Shown one piece after another: positions 1-8,174 of a stretch of DNA of 64,000 nucleotides. The DNA is taken from positions 925,501 through 989,500 of the forward strand of contig CP099863.1 of NCBI GenBank assembly GCA_024134725.1, given 5' to 3'. Position numbers and translations under genes: made by a program. Source of the DNA: Bacillus sp. 1780r2a1 (lineage in GTDB: Bacteria > Bacillota > Bacilli > Bacillales > Bacillaceae_H). Below the pieces are notes generated by a model. That model ran no database searches. It had not been told where the DNA came from and was given only the letters and a program-made list of their open reading frames with translations. Every line of letters starts with the position of its first letter. Position 1 is the stretch's first letter.

Positions 1-1
1 T

Positions 2-889
2 AAATCGAATGCTATGCTTGAAATGGTAATGAACGCTGAAAGCTTTGGTGACTTAGTTGCGCGCATGGGTGCAGCAACAACGCTTCTATCAGCAGACAAT
101 GATATTTTAAAGCAGCATCAACAAGACTTAGATCAGATTGAAAAAGATAAAAAAGAAATTGATAAGCAAGAAAAAGTACTAGAAAATGAAGAAGCTAATT
201 TAAAAGCAAAAAAAGCTGAATTAGAATCAAATATCTCAAAACAAAAAGCTGCTCTAACAAAAATGCAAGAGAAGTACAGCGCAGTTGTAAATGATATTGA
301 ATCAGCTTCATCTGAAAAAGCAAGCCTGCAGTCACAGTTAGCAACAATTCAAGATAAAATTTCTGCAGAGCAACAAGCGGCAAAAGAACAAGCTGAAAAA
401 GTAGCTAAAGAGAAAGAAGAAGCAGTTAAAGCTGAAAAAGAAGAAACTCAACGTCAAGCAGAGCTTGCAACAGCTAAAGCTGAAGTAAAGCAAGAAAAGA
501 AGGTTGAAAGCACAAAACCAGTTGCTAAAACAGAATCAAAACCAGCTGCAAAGCCAGCATCTAAGCCTGCTTCTGAGTCTAAACCAGAAAAAGTAAGTGG
601 CAAAGAGATGTATGTTCAATCAACAGCATATACGGCAAGCTGCGCAGGCTGTAGTGGTAAAACAGCAACAGGCATTGATTTAAAAGCTAACCCTCACTTA
701 AAAGTAATTGCAGTTGATCCATCAGTCATTCCTTTAGGTTCTAAAGTGTATGTAGAAGGATACGGAGTCGCGGTTGCTGGTGATACAGGTGGCGCAATTA
801 AAGGTTATAAAATTGACGTATTCGTACCAAGCCAATCTGCAGCGATGTCATGGGGACGCCGCACAGTAAAAATAACGGTACTTAACTAA
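2..889 (+). CDS. 3D-domain cell-wall protein, 5' end outside window
   Basis: The reading frame is open from the first bases, so the true start and signal peptide lie outside the window. The visible part opens with a PcsB-like coiled-coil segment, followed by a long Lys/Glu/Ala-rich helix (about residues 40-160) and a Pro/Lys/Ser linker. It ends in a 3D domain of about 90 residues carrying the three family aspartates, in IAVDPSVIPLG, AGDTGG and KIDVFV. Related YocH/YuiC-type proteins are secreted and bind or cleave peptidoglycan (MltA-like fold). The role is therefore probably wall turnover. A strong terminator follows directly, so it ends its transcription unit. Confidence 0.85.
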   Translation, partial: KSNAMLEMVMNAESFGDLVARMGAATTLLSADNDILKQHQQDLDQIEKDKKEIDKQEKVLENEEANLKAKKAELESNISKQKAALTKMQEKYSAVVNDIESASSEKASLQSQLATIQDKISAEQQAAKEQAEKVAKEKEEAVKAEKEETQRQAELATAKAEVKQEKKVESTKPVAKTESKPAAKPASKPASESKPEKVSGKEMYVQSTAYTASCAGCSGKTATGIDLKANPHLKVIAVDPSVIPLGSKVYVEGYGVAVAGDTGGAIKGYKIDVFVPSQSAAMSWGRRTVKITVLN

Positions 890-890
890 C

Positions 891-921
891 AAAAAGCATG
901 GGACTCTTCCCATGCTTTTTT
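891..921 (+). terminator. Rho-independent terminator of the 3D-domain gene
   Basis: The stem AAAGCATGGG/CCCATGCTTT with a short loop is followed by a T-run, directly after the stop codon. Confidence 0.9.
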
Positions 922-1000
922 ATTACCCGATTTTACAAGCACCAAACTGTTATATATAAGTTACTAGAGGCAAGAAATGTTTTTATCAAAAGTTTCTCCT

Positions 1001-1076
1001 GTGAAAAAGCCCTGCAGTTTACGAGGAGGCTGCTGAAAGGAAGCAAGCTATAATGGAAATTACGCCAAGTAAAGAG
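1001..1076 (+). repeat. Decayed, internally deleted copy of intergenic repeat family 1
   Basis: The stretch with CCCTGCAG, GAGGAGGCTG, AAAGGAAGCAA and TGGAAATTACGCC matches, in the same order, blocks in the copies at 21861-22000 and 51438-51600. The 5' half of the element is missing here. Confidence 0.6.
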
Positions 1077-1453
1077 GGGGGTTAAAATTATAAGAAACAA
1101 GTAATGTGGTCATTAAAAGCATGCCAAGTAGAGAGAATCGTTAGTGCCTTTAAATAAATTATTGCTGCTAAAAGGTCACCTTAGCAAAAAAGTCTCTTTG
1201 CAATAGCAAAAAAAACTGTTTTCCTTTTTCACCAGCTAGCAAACTACATTTTTGTAGCGTGAAATACAATTGTTTACAACTTTATAAAGGAAAGAGTGCT
1301 AAATACCTAAATTCCAACAAGTGATTGAATTTTCAAATTACTTATACGGAGGGGTTTTAGTTAACAAATGGTTAACTTATTCTAAACTCTTCTCTTTACT
1401 AGCAAACGTTATCCTTCTTTTAGCAAAGCCTTCCTTACTGTATAAATTTAAAC

Positions 1454-1491
1454 AAAAGGCAAAAATGTATCATTTTTGCCTTTTATTTTTA
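1454..1491 (+). terminator. Orphan terminator-like hairpin
   Basis: The arms AAAAGGCAAAAATG and CATTTTTGCCTTTT are perfectly complementary around TAT and are followed by ATTTTT. No protein gene precedes it on this strand, so it may end a short untranslated RNA. Confidence 0.6.
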
Positions 1492-1537
1492 CCATTGAGT
1501 AAATGGTCAATCCTTCATATAATTTAACTAAGTTAAT

Positions 1538-1551
1538 TGTATCCGCTTACA
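1538..1551 (+). promoter_or_regulatory. CcpA cre box before the sugar ABC operon
   Basis: TGTATCCGCTTACA fits the Bacillus cre consensus TGWAANCGNTNWCA with one mismatch. It sits about 100 bp before the binding-protein gene, consistent with catabolite repression of a sugar importer. Confidence 0.6.
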
Positions 1552-1580
1552 TAAAGCTTGCAAAAAGGCAAAAAAGAATT

Positions 1581-1595
1581 ATGTAACGTTTACAT
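1581..1595 (+). promoter_or_regulatory. Palindromic operator before the sugar ABC operon
   Basis: ATGTAA-CGT-TTACAT is a perfect 6-bp inverted repeat 50 bp before the start codon. It resembles LacI-family operators or a one-base-short cre. No regulator gene is adjacent. Confidence 0.5.
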
Positions 1596-1646
1596 CAAAC
1601 TCAAATTTTGTAAGAAAAAGAAAATGAGTTTATTCAGAGGGGGATT

Positions 1647-2930
1647 ATGATGAAGCGTTGGTTTGGTCTTATCAGCTTTACACTTATTTTCACGCTGATC
1701 TTAGCGGGATGTGGAGGAAAATCAGCAGACGAAGCAAGTGGAAGCGGTAGTAATGGAAAAGAAGTAGTTGCTTGGGCATGGAACATTAACGTTCCTGTTT
1801 TAGAAAAGGCAGCTGAAGAATACCAAAAAGAAAATCCAGACTTTAAATTAAAAGTTGTAGATATGGGGCGTGAAGACGTTTACTCAAAACTAACAACAGG
1901 TTTACAAGCAGGAGGTAAAGGTCTTCCAGATATCGTATTAGTGGAAGATGATCGCTTCCAAGGATACGTTAATTCATTTCCAAAAGCATTCTTAAACCTA
2001 TCGGAAAAAGGCTTTGATGAGCACGGTGATAAATTCCCTGAATTTAAAAAGCAGCTGCTTTCCAAAGATGGTGACATGTATGGCTTCCCATTTGACGCTG
2101 GTCCAACAGGTGTCTTCTATCGAACAGACTTCTTTGAGCAAGCTGGCGTAGATCCAGCTACAATCGAAACGTGGGATGATTACATTGCTGCTGGTAAAAA
2201 AATTAAAGAAAAAGTCGGCGTTGATTTACTAGGTCTTGATTTAAACAATGATGACGGATTATTCCGTATTGCATTAACACAACAAGGTACCTTCTATTTT
2301 GATGATAAAGGTGAACTTAATTTAACATCTAAAGAGTCTCAACAAGCAATGGAACTTAACAAAAAGTTAAAAGATGCTGGTGTTGTTCGTAACACAGTTG
2401 GTTGGGATGCTTCAATCAGTGCATTAGCTGAAGGCAAAGTAGCATCTTCTCCATCAGGCGCATGGTTATACGGTTCAATCGAGCAACAAGCACCTGATTT
2501 AAAAGGAAAATGGGGCGTGTTTTTACTTCCATCATTTGAAAAAGGTGGAAATCGTGCTTCAAACCTAGGTGGCAGTAACTATGTCGTAACAGCAAACAGT
2601 AAAAAAGCTGATGAAGCTTACAAATTTATGGAATACTTCTCGACAACAGATTCAGTTCAAGAAGCAGCAATGGAAGGTGGATTATTCCCTTCATTAAATA
2701 CTGTATATGATTCAGAGTTATTCACACAGCCTGATGAGTACTTCAGCAACCAAACGATTTGGAAAACGTTCGCAGATGAAATGCAGGATATTAAACCAGT
2801 TAACTTTACTGGGAACTATTCGCTTGCGAATGATGAAGCTGTAAAAGCTGTATCAGAAGTAACGAATGGCAAAGACATTAAAAAGACATTAGAAGCAGCT
2901 GAAAAGCGTTTGGAAAATCGCATTAAGTAA
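1647..2930 (+). CDS. Sugar ABC transporter substrate-binding lipoprotein
   Basis: This is a family 1 extracellular solute-binding protein of 427 residues. The N-terminus is a lipoprotein signal peptide with lipobox LAGC (Cys22) followed by a Gly/Ser linker, so it should be tethered to the outer face of the membrane. The body has the usual two-lobe features, including a GFPFDAGPTGVFYRTDFF block and a C-terminal YKFMEYFSTTDS helix. The SD AGAGGGGG precedes ATG. It heads an operon with two permeases. The ATPase is not encoded here, and in Bacillus such importers share MsmX. The sugar cannot be named. The cre box and palindrome upstream suggest CcpA and a LacI-type regulator. Confidence 0.9.
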   Translation: MMKRWFGLISFTLIFTLILAGCGGKSADEASGSGSNGKEVVAWAWNINVPVLEKAAEEYQKENPDFKLKVVDMGREDVYSKLTTGLQAGGKGLPDIVLVEDDRFQGYVNSFPKAFLNLSEKGFDEHGDKFPEFKKQLLSKDGDMYGFPFDAGPTGVFYRTDFFEQAGVDPATIETWDDYIAAGKKIKEKVGVDLLGLDLNNDDGLFRIALTQQGTFYFDDKGELNLTSKESQQAMELNKKLKDAGVVRNTVGWDASISALAEGKVASSPSGAWLYGSIEQQAPDLKGKWGVFLLPSFEKGGNRASNLGGSNYVVTANSKKADEAYKFMEYFSTTDSVQEAAMEGGLFPSLNTVYDSELFTQPDEYFSNQTIWKTFADEMQDIKPVNFTGNYSLANDEAVKAVSEVTNGKDIKKTLEAAEKRLENRIK

Positions 2931-2978
2931 GCATTTACTAAAAAAATAGAACGTTAAGCAAGCATTGAATTGGCCAGA

Positions 2979-3003
2979 TCCCCTGCTTTTTTGAAGCGGG
3001 GGA
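2979..3003 (+). other. Intra-operon hairpin between binding protein and permeases
   Basis: A 9-bp stem (TCCCCTGCT with AGCGGGGGA, one G-U pair) has a U-rich loop and no T-run after it. Such structures commonly protect the upstream lipoprotein mRNA and lower permease expression. Confidence 0.55.
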
Positions 3004-3047
3004 TTCAACTCAAAGTCTCATGCTTGCGGTGTAAAACGGAGGTCATC

Positions 3048-3899
3048 ATGAAAACAAATAAATCATTGCCATATGTCTTTATTGCACCTGCCTTGATCTT
3101 GTTTGCATTATTTACGATTTATCCAATCTTTTCTTCATTTCTGTTAAGCTTTCAAACAATGGATGCAGGTGAATATACCTTTACAGGTCTTTCAAACTAC
3201 ACGCGCCTACTTGGAGATGATATTTTCTGGACAGCGCTTGGTAATACGGGAATCATTTTAATTGTTCAAGTTCCAGTAATGATTCTACTTGCATTAATAT
3301 TAGCAAATGCGTTAAACAGCCAGCTCCTGAAGCTAAGAGGACTTTTCCGCGTATCCTTCTTCTTACCAGCGGTGACGTCTTTAGTTGCATATTCAATCTT
3401 ATTCTCCATCATTCTTCAAGATGAAGGAATCATGAACACGTTACTTGGGTTTATCGGTATAGATCCAATACAATGGCTAGGAGATCCTTTCTGGGCGAAA
3501 GTTTCAATTATCGTGGCCATGACTTGGCGCTGGACAGGCTACAATATGGTTATTTTCTTAGCTGCATTACAAAGCTTGTCTCACGAAGTTTATGAAGCTG
3601 CCGATTTAGACGGAGCTAATCGCTTTCAAAAGTTTTTCCATGTGACGGTTCCACAGCTTAAACCAGTTATCTTATTTGCAACCATTTTATCAACGATTGG
3701 AACGCTACAATTATTCGATGAGCCTTTTAACTTAACTAAAGGTGGTCCAGCCGACTCAACGATGACGCTTGGTTTATACATTTATCAAAATGGCTTCGAA
3801 TATTTTGATTTTGGTTATGCATCAGCAGTTGCATATGTTGTTGTATTACTAGTGGGTGTATTAACATTCTTCCAATTTAAATTTACGGGTGATAAATAA
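3048..3899 (+). CDS. Sugar ABC transporter permease (MalF type)
   Basis: This is an inner-membrane permease of 283 residues with six predicted membrane segments. It carries the ABC permease EAA loop, EAADLDGANRFQKFFHVT followed by PQLKP, which docks the ATPase. ATG 3048 is chosen because ACGGAGGTC sits 5-12 bases before it and the protein then begins with MKTNKSLPYVFIAP, as usual in the family. A longer frame opens at 2970 but crosses the hairpin and has no SD. The stop overlaps the start of the next permease by one base. It works with the lipoprotein and the next gene as one importer. Confidence 0.9.
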   Translation: MKTNKSLPYVFIAPALILFALFTIYPIFSSFLLSFQTMDAGEYTFTGLSNYTRLLGDDIFWTALGNTGIILIVQVPVMILLALILANALNSQLLKLRGLFRVSFFLPAVTSLVAYSILFSIILQDEGIMNTLLGFIGIDPIQWLGDPFWAKVSIIVAMTWRWTGYNMVIFLAALQSLSHEVYEAADLDGANRFQKFFHVTVPQLKPVILFATILSTIGTLQLFDEPFNLTKGGPADSTMTLGLYIYQNGFEYFDFGYASAVAYVVVLLVGVLTFFQFKFTGDK

Positions 3900-4783
3900 T
3901 GAGTGTAGTAGAGAGAGTACAGACGACAACTGTTAATACAAAGTTAAATGCGAATAAAAAAAGAAAAAGTGGATTGCTGAGAAAAATTGGTTTGTACCTT
4001 TTATTAGGTATTTTTACCGTCATTTCTATATTTCCATTTTATTGGATGTTTATCGGTGCTACAAACGAATCGGGTAAGATGTTTACCAACCCGCCAACGT
4101 TAATACCTGGCGATCAGTTTATGACGAACTTTCAAAATTTAAATGCCTCTATTGACTTAGGACGTGTGTTCTTTAATTCAATGTTTGTATCCATTGTATA
4201 TGTCATTGTAGCGCTAATGGTTTGTTCGACAGCGGCTTATGCATTATCTAAGTTTGAATTCAAAGGAAGAAACCTTATTTTTACAACGTTTTTACTATCA
4301 ATGATGATTCCATATCAAGCAACATTAATACCGCTGTTTCAAATGATGTCTAATTTCAACCTATTGGATACGTATTTCGCGTTAATCGCACCGCAGCTTT
4401 GCTATCCATTTGCTATCTTCTTGCTAAGACAAAACTTTTTAGCTTTTCCAACGGAGTTAATTGAGGCTGCGCGACTCGATGGAGCTGGGGAGTTTAGAAT
4501 TTTCTTAACGATTGTGCTGCCTTCTATGAAGCCAGCAATGGCAGCAGCTGCAATCTTCCTGTTTATGACGCAATGGAACAATTTCATGTGGCCTCTTGTT
4601 GCGACCACATCAAATGAAATGGCAACATTACCTGTTGCGTTATCTAGCTTAATTGGCTTATCGTTTATTGACTATGGACAAGTGATGATGGGCGTTACAA
4701 TTGCAACAATTCCAATCATTATTTTCTTCCTTGCACTTCAGCGTCATTTTATCTCAGGTATGTTAGGAAGTGCTGTAAAATAA
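3899..4783 (+). CDS. Sugar ABC transporter permease (MalG type)
   Basis: This 294-residue permease is the second membrane subunit of the importer. It has a basic cytoplasmic N-terminus, six membrane segments and the EAA loop EAARLDGAGEFRIFLTI followed by VLPSMKP. It begins at the ATG overlapping the stop of the first permease (TAATG), which implies translational coupling. A terminator follows, closing the three-gene operon. The substrate is unknown. MalG-type permeases of this length usually carry di- or oligosaccharides. Confidence 0.9.
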   Translation: MSVVERVQTTTVNTKLNANKKRKSGLLRKIGLYLLLGIFTVISIFPFYWMFIGATNESGKMFTNPPTLIPGDQFMTNFQNLNASIDLGRVFFNSMFVSIVYVIVALMVCSTAAYALSKFEFKGRNLIFTTFLLSMMIPYQATLIPLFQMMSNFNLLDTYFALIAPQLCYPFAIFLLRQNFLAFPTELIEAARLDGAGEFRIFLTIVLPSMKPAMAAAAIFLFMTQWNNFMWPLVATTSNEMATLPVALSSLIGLSFIDYGQVMMGVTIATIPIIIFFLALQRHFISGMLGSAVK

Positions 4784-4785
4784 TA

Positions 4786-4813
4786 AAAAGCTCCGATTAT
4801 CGGAGCTTTTTTG
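4786..4813 (+). terminator. Terminator of the sugar ABC operon
   Basis: The stem AGCTCCGA/TCGGAGCT with loop TTA is followed by TTTTTT. Confidence 0.9.
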
Positions 4814-4820
4814 TTGGAAA

Positions 4821-4834
4821 TGATTACGTTTTCA
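4821..4834 (+). promoter_or_regulatory. Possible degenerate cre box
   Basis: TGATTACGTTTTCA keeps the CG core and both ends of the cre consensus with two mismatches. It lies about 45 bp before the isomerase/epimerase start and suggests co-regulation with the ABC operon. Confidence 0.3.
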
Positions 4835-4876
4835 CTGTATGCTAGAAACAAATCAAAAACAAAGGGGAGAAAAAAT

Positions 4877-5620
4877 ATGACAAGGATTCCAGTAGCAGTA
4901 CAGCTTTATACGCTACGAGATGAGTTAGAAAAAGACTTTAAGGGTACGATTAAAAAAGTGGCGGAGTTAGGCTACGAAGGCGTAGAGTTTGCAGGTTATG
5001 GGGGATATTCAGCACAAGAGGTAAGAGAGCTTTTAGAGCAAGTAGGCTTACAAGTTGCAGCTAGTCATATCTCGTTAGAACAGCTTGAAGAGAACCTGGA
5101 AGGTGTTATTGCGTTTGAAAAAGAGCTTGGTAATACAGCGATTGTATGTCCGTATTTACTGCCAGAGCGACAAACAGAAGATGGCTATAAACAACTAATC
5201 AGCGTATTAAATCATGCGGAGCGTCGCTGCTCAAAAGAGGGTATTAAGCTTTATTATCACCATCATGACTTTGAATTGAAGAAACTACCAAATGGGAAGT
5301 CAGCTCTTGAAACAATTCTAGATGAAACAAACGTAGGCGTAGAGTTTGATGTATACTGGCTTACAAAGGCAGGGGAAAATCCTGTTGAATGGATGAAGAA
5401 ATATCAAGATCGCGCTCGTTTAATTCATTTAAAAGACATGACGACAGATGACAAGCAGCTATTTGCACCTCTTGGAACTGGAGGAGTGGACATAACTGCC
5501 ATTTTTAATCAAGCTGAAAGTATGGATGTTAAATGGTGGATTATTGAGCAAGATCAATGTGAAGGTTCAGCGTTAGAAAGTGTTAAACAAAGCTTAAGCT
5601 ATTATTTACAGCATGCATAA
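4877..5620 (+). CDS. Sugar phosphate isomerase/epimerase (xylose isomerase-like TIM barrel)
   Basis: The 247-residue protein fits the AP-endonuclease-2/xylose-isomerase-like fold. It begins PVAVQLYTLRDEL, continues with GYEGVEFAGYGG, and carries metal-ligand blocks YYHHHDFELKK, GVEFDVYWLTKAG and RLIHLKDM. Such enzymes isomerise or epimerise sugars or inositol derivatives using a divalent metal. ATG 4877 is preferred because AAAGGGGAG precedes it, while a frame from 4811 would begin inside the terminator. It lies just after the sugar importer and probably acts on the imported compound, although a terminator separates them. Confidence 0.8.
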   Translation: MTRIPVAVQLYTLRDELEKDFKGTIKKVAELGYEGVEFAGYGGYSAQEVRELLEQVGLQVAASHISLEQLEENLEGVIAFEKELGNTAIVCPYLLPERQTEDGYKQLISVLNHAERRCSKEGIKLYYHHHDFELKKLPNGKSALETILDETNVGVEFDVYWLTKAGENPVEWMKKYQDRARLIHLKDMTTDDKQLFAPLGTGGVDITAIFNQAESMDVKWWIIEQDQCEGSALESVKQSLSYYLQHA

Positions 5621-5621
5621 A

Positions 5622-5675
5622 AAACACATCTGCACATTCGTTTCGTTAACGAACTGTTGCAGATGTGTTTTTGGT
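5622..5675. terminator. Bidirectional terminator between convergent genes
   Basis: The 13-bp arms AAACACATCTGCA and TGCAGATGTGTTT enclose a smaller CGTTAACG palindrome, with A and T tracts on the two sides. Confidence 0.85.
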
Positions 5676-5676
5676 T

Positions 5677-6186
5677 TTAAGGGGTCCATTCAATTTCACC
5701 GCATTGGTTATCATAGTCAATTTCAACGTGGAAGTCGTGTTTTTCATAAAAATGAACTAGTCGATTAACGTGATCCCAATCGCGCTTTGCGATATCGCCT
5801 TTAATAGTGTGTATATTTTGATCAAGAGCTACTTCTTTTAAATAGTTCATGCAGATAGAACCATACCCTTTGTTAACTGGCCCTTTAATGTCACCAATAT
5901 GAATGGTGTGGTCGTCTTCATATACCCCATGAATGGCAAAATCCCAAACGCCTTTATACGCTTTATGACAATTGTTAATCATAATTTTGCATTCATTTCC
6001 GTCATTTTGTGCCGATACAATAACTAGTTCATTTTCTTCAGGTTGATCAACACCAATGACCTCATATTTTTTAGCAATTTCTTTTAAGTTATCTTGCATG
6101 CGATATAACTGAAATTCTAATTCATCTAATGTTTCTTGTAATTCTTCCGCATCTTTGGGTTCTGATGGAGTAAATGCACTCAACAC
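5677..6186 (-). CDS. GNAT-like acetyltransferase with coiled-coil N-terminus
   Basis: The protein has 169 residues. Residues 10-45 form an acidic coiled coil (DAEELQETLDELEFQLYR). The C-terminal half resembles a GNAT fold, with a glycine-containing acetyl-CoA loop at NKGYGSICMNYL and a final helix HVNRLVHFYEKHDF as in acetyltransferases. Start codons GTG (6186) and TTG (6183) both sit downstream of AAAGGAGA on this strand. The substrate is unknown. It is transcribed alone, convergent to the isomerase gene. Confidence 0.55.
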   Translation of the reverse strand: MLSAFTPSEPKDAEELQETLDELEFQLYRMQDNLKEIAKKYEVIGVDQPEENELVIVSAQNDGNECKIMINNCHKAYKGVWDFAIHGVYEDDHTIHIGDIKGPVNKGYGSICMNYLKEVALDQNIHTIKGDIAKRDWDHVNRLVHFYEKHDFHVEIDYDNQCGEIEWTP

Positions 6187-6568
6187 TGATATAATCTCCT
6201 TTCATCTAATTTACATTTTAGGAAAAATAATAATTGTGGAAAAAGCGTAGTGGTTATAGATTAAATAATTAGTCATAAGAATAAAAACTGAGGTGCTCTT
6301 TTTATCATTTATAACTAGGATATATTGTTCATATCATAAAATAAACAACGTTAACTACCCTAACAAATGAAGTAGTGATTGTCAATCATAAGCCCATATT
6401 TTAATAGATTGAAGAGGTTGTTTGCAATTGTAAAATGAGGTATATTTTTCTAGAGTAATAGTTTGGAAATTGGTAGGTCTTTATAACTGATAAAAAGTAA
6501 ACCATTATATGTTAATATTAAGGTTTTTTATATAGCATAATGAAAAAACAAAAAAGGTGTTGTCTAAA
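6187..6568. other. Divergent promoter region, no gene seen
   Basis: This AT-rich 0.38 kb separates the GNAT-like gene from the exopolysaccharide block and must hold both promoters. No clear operator, riboswitch or small ORF with an SD was found. Confidence 0.5.
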
Positions 6569-8173
6569 ATGGAAAAATATCAGGTAGCTTTGCTAATGAA
6601 TATACGCAAGCAGTTGCAGGAATGGTTTGAAAAAAGTCAACCCGTACAGTACCAAGATGTAAAACGTTTCTTGCATTCGTTGGCTGGTACGTCTCAAACA
6701 ATTGGCCTTGAATATTTAGGAAAAGTATCAGCAGAGCTTTTGGATGGGATATCTGAAAATCCACAGTCAACTTGGGATACAAAAGAACTACAGATCCTGC
6801 TAATTGATATTATAAAAATTTGTTATAAAGATGAGATTGTAGAAGTTGAGCAAATTATGGCCAACGATAAGCCAGCTCAAACATCAGCTAGTATTTTATT
6901 AATTGATGATGATTTATCCATTTTAATTTACTTGAAAGAGCAATTTGAACAGCAAGGCTGGCACGTCTTTGTAGCGTCAAATAGAGAAAAAGCGATTACT
7001 GCTTTTTATGAATTAAAACCCGATTGCCTTATTTTAGATGTATACATGCAGGAAGAAGATGGATTTGAACTACTTTCTTATTTTAACGAGCAGGCGAGGC
7101 AACGTTTCATTCCGACAATTATGATTAGTGCAGATAACAGTAGAGAAACAAGGATTAAAGCATTTCAAATGGGAGCAGATGATTTCTTAGCGAAGCCTCT
7201 TGATATGGAAGAGTGTCTAGTAAAGATTGAGCGTCACTTAGAACGCCGTAAGCTGTTTACTGAGTATTTATTGGTAGATGAATTAACAGGTGCTTATAAC
7301 CGCAAGTATTTAACCGAAGTGTATAAGCAGCAACAAACAAATTACATTCGTAATAAAGAAGCTTATTGCATCGCTATGATTGACTTAGACCATTTTAAAA
7401 AAGTAAACGATACATATGGTCATTTAATGGGAGATGAAGTCCTACAGAGATTTGTGAAGCATGTAAAATCAAATATTCGAACAACAGACCAGCTGTTTCG
7501 CTATGGTGGTGAAGAATTTGTATTACACCTTCCAAGGACGAATGCTGAAGAAGCACAAACAACATTGAATCGTATTTTAAGTAGCTTTGGAAAAGAATCT
7601 TTCCATATTAATAATCAGACTTTCTTTGTCACATTTTCAGCTGGGGTAGCTGAAGTGAGTAGTGAAAGTACTCTGGAAAACATATTAAATCAAGCTGACC
7701 GCGCACTTTATACAGCAAAGGAAAAAGGGCGTAACCAAGTAGTAGTATCGTGTTATCACCAACAAATGAAGCTGAAGAAATTTAACTTAGCCATTATTGA
7801 CGATGATCCAATCATTCGTACTATGTTAACCGAATTACTCGGGCGAATTGATCTTGGAAATCGCTACGAGGTGCAAATTCATACGTATAAAGACGGTTTA
7901 GAGTTTATGAATTCAACTATTATAAATGAAGATACTCATTGCTTTGTTATCTTAGACGGAATGATGCCAAAAATGGATGGATTAGAAGTACTCCAGCGAT
8001 TGAGAAAAGAAAAACGCCATGATCAATTTACAGTGGTGATGTTGACATCAAGGAATAGTGAAAATGATATTCAAAGAGCCTTGCAGTTAGGAGCAGATGA
8101 TTATATGACAAAGCCGTTTAAGTTAATGGAATTAGAAGCAAGAATGCAGCTGTTAATGAAGAGAGTGAAATAA
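6569..8173 (+). CDS. Hpt-REC-GGDEF-REC diguanylate cyclase
   Basis: The 534-residue cytoplasmic protein has four modules. Residues 1-90 resemble an Hpt domain, with phospho-acceptor His36 in FLHSLAGTSQTIGL. The first receiver domain (about 108-225) has IDDD, LILDVY and LAKP. The GGDEF domain (about 235-390) has active-site RYGGEEF and an upstream RTTD matching the inhibitory I-site. A second receiver (about 405-534) has IIDDDP, VILDGMMP and MTKPF. It should make cyclic di-GMP under phosphorelay control. ATG 6569 is chosen from AAAGGTG nine bases upstream, with GTG 6557 and TTG 6560 as alternatives. It heads a six-gene block with a glycosyltransferase. Confidence 0.88.
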   Translation: MEKYQVALLMNIRKQLQEWFEKSQPVQYQDVKRFLHSLAGTSQTIGLEYLGKVSAELLDGISENPQSTWDTKELQILLIDIIKICYKDEIVEVEQIMANDKPAQTSASILLIDDDLSILIYLKEQFEQQGWHVFVASNREKAITAFYELKPDCLILDVYMQEEDGFELLSYFNEQARQRFIPTIMISADNSRETRIKAFQMGADDFLAKPLDMEECLVKIERHLERRKLFTEYLLVDELTGAYNRKYLTEVYKQQQTNYIRNKEAYCIAMIDLDHFKKVNDTYGHLMGDEVLQRFVKHVKSNIRTTDQLFRYGGEEFVLHLPRTNAEEAQTTLNRILSSFGKESFHINNQTFFVTFSAGVAEVSSESTLENILNQADRALYTAKEKGRNQVVVSCYHQQMKLKKFNLAIIDDDPIIRTMLTELLGRIDLGNRYEVQIHTYKDGLEFMNSTIINEDTHCFVILDGMMPKMDGLEVLQRLRKEKRHDQFTVVMLTSRNSENDIQRALQLGADDYMTKPFKLMELEARMQLLMKRVK

Positions 8174-8174
8174 T

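Larger units (their letters stand above)
922..1646. other. Intergenic region with repeat remnant and regulatory sites
   Basis: There is no convincing gene in this 0.7 kb. It holds a decayed repeat copy (1001-1076), a terminator-like hairpin with no gene before it (1454-1491), a cre box and a palindromic operator. A 68-codon frame at 1321-1527 runs through the hairpin and has no usable SD, so it is not called. Confidence 0.6.

Noticed and set aside
1321-1527. 68-codon ORF upstream of the sugar ABC operon
   Set aside because: It runs through a terminator hairpin, has no SD before its start, and reads as hydrophobic low-complexity sequence.
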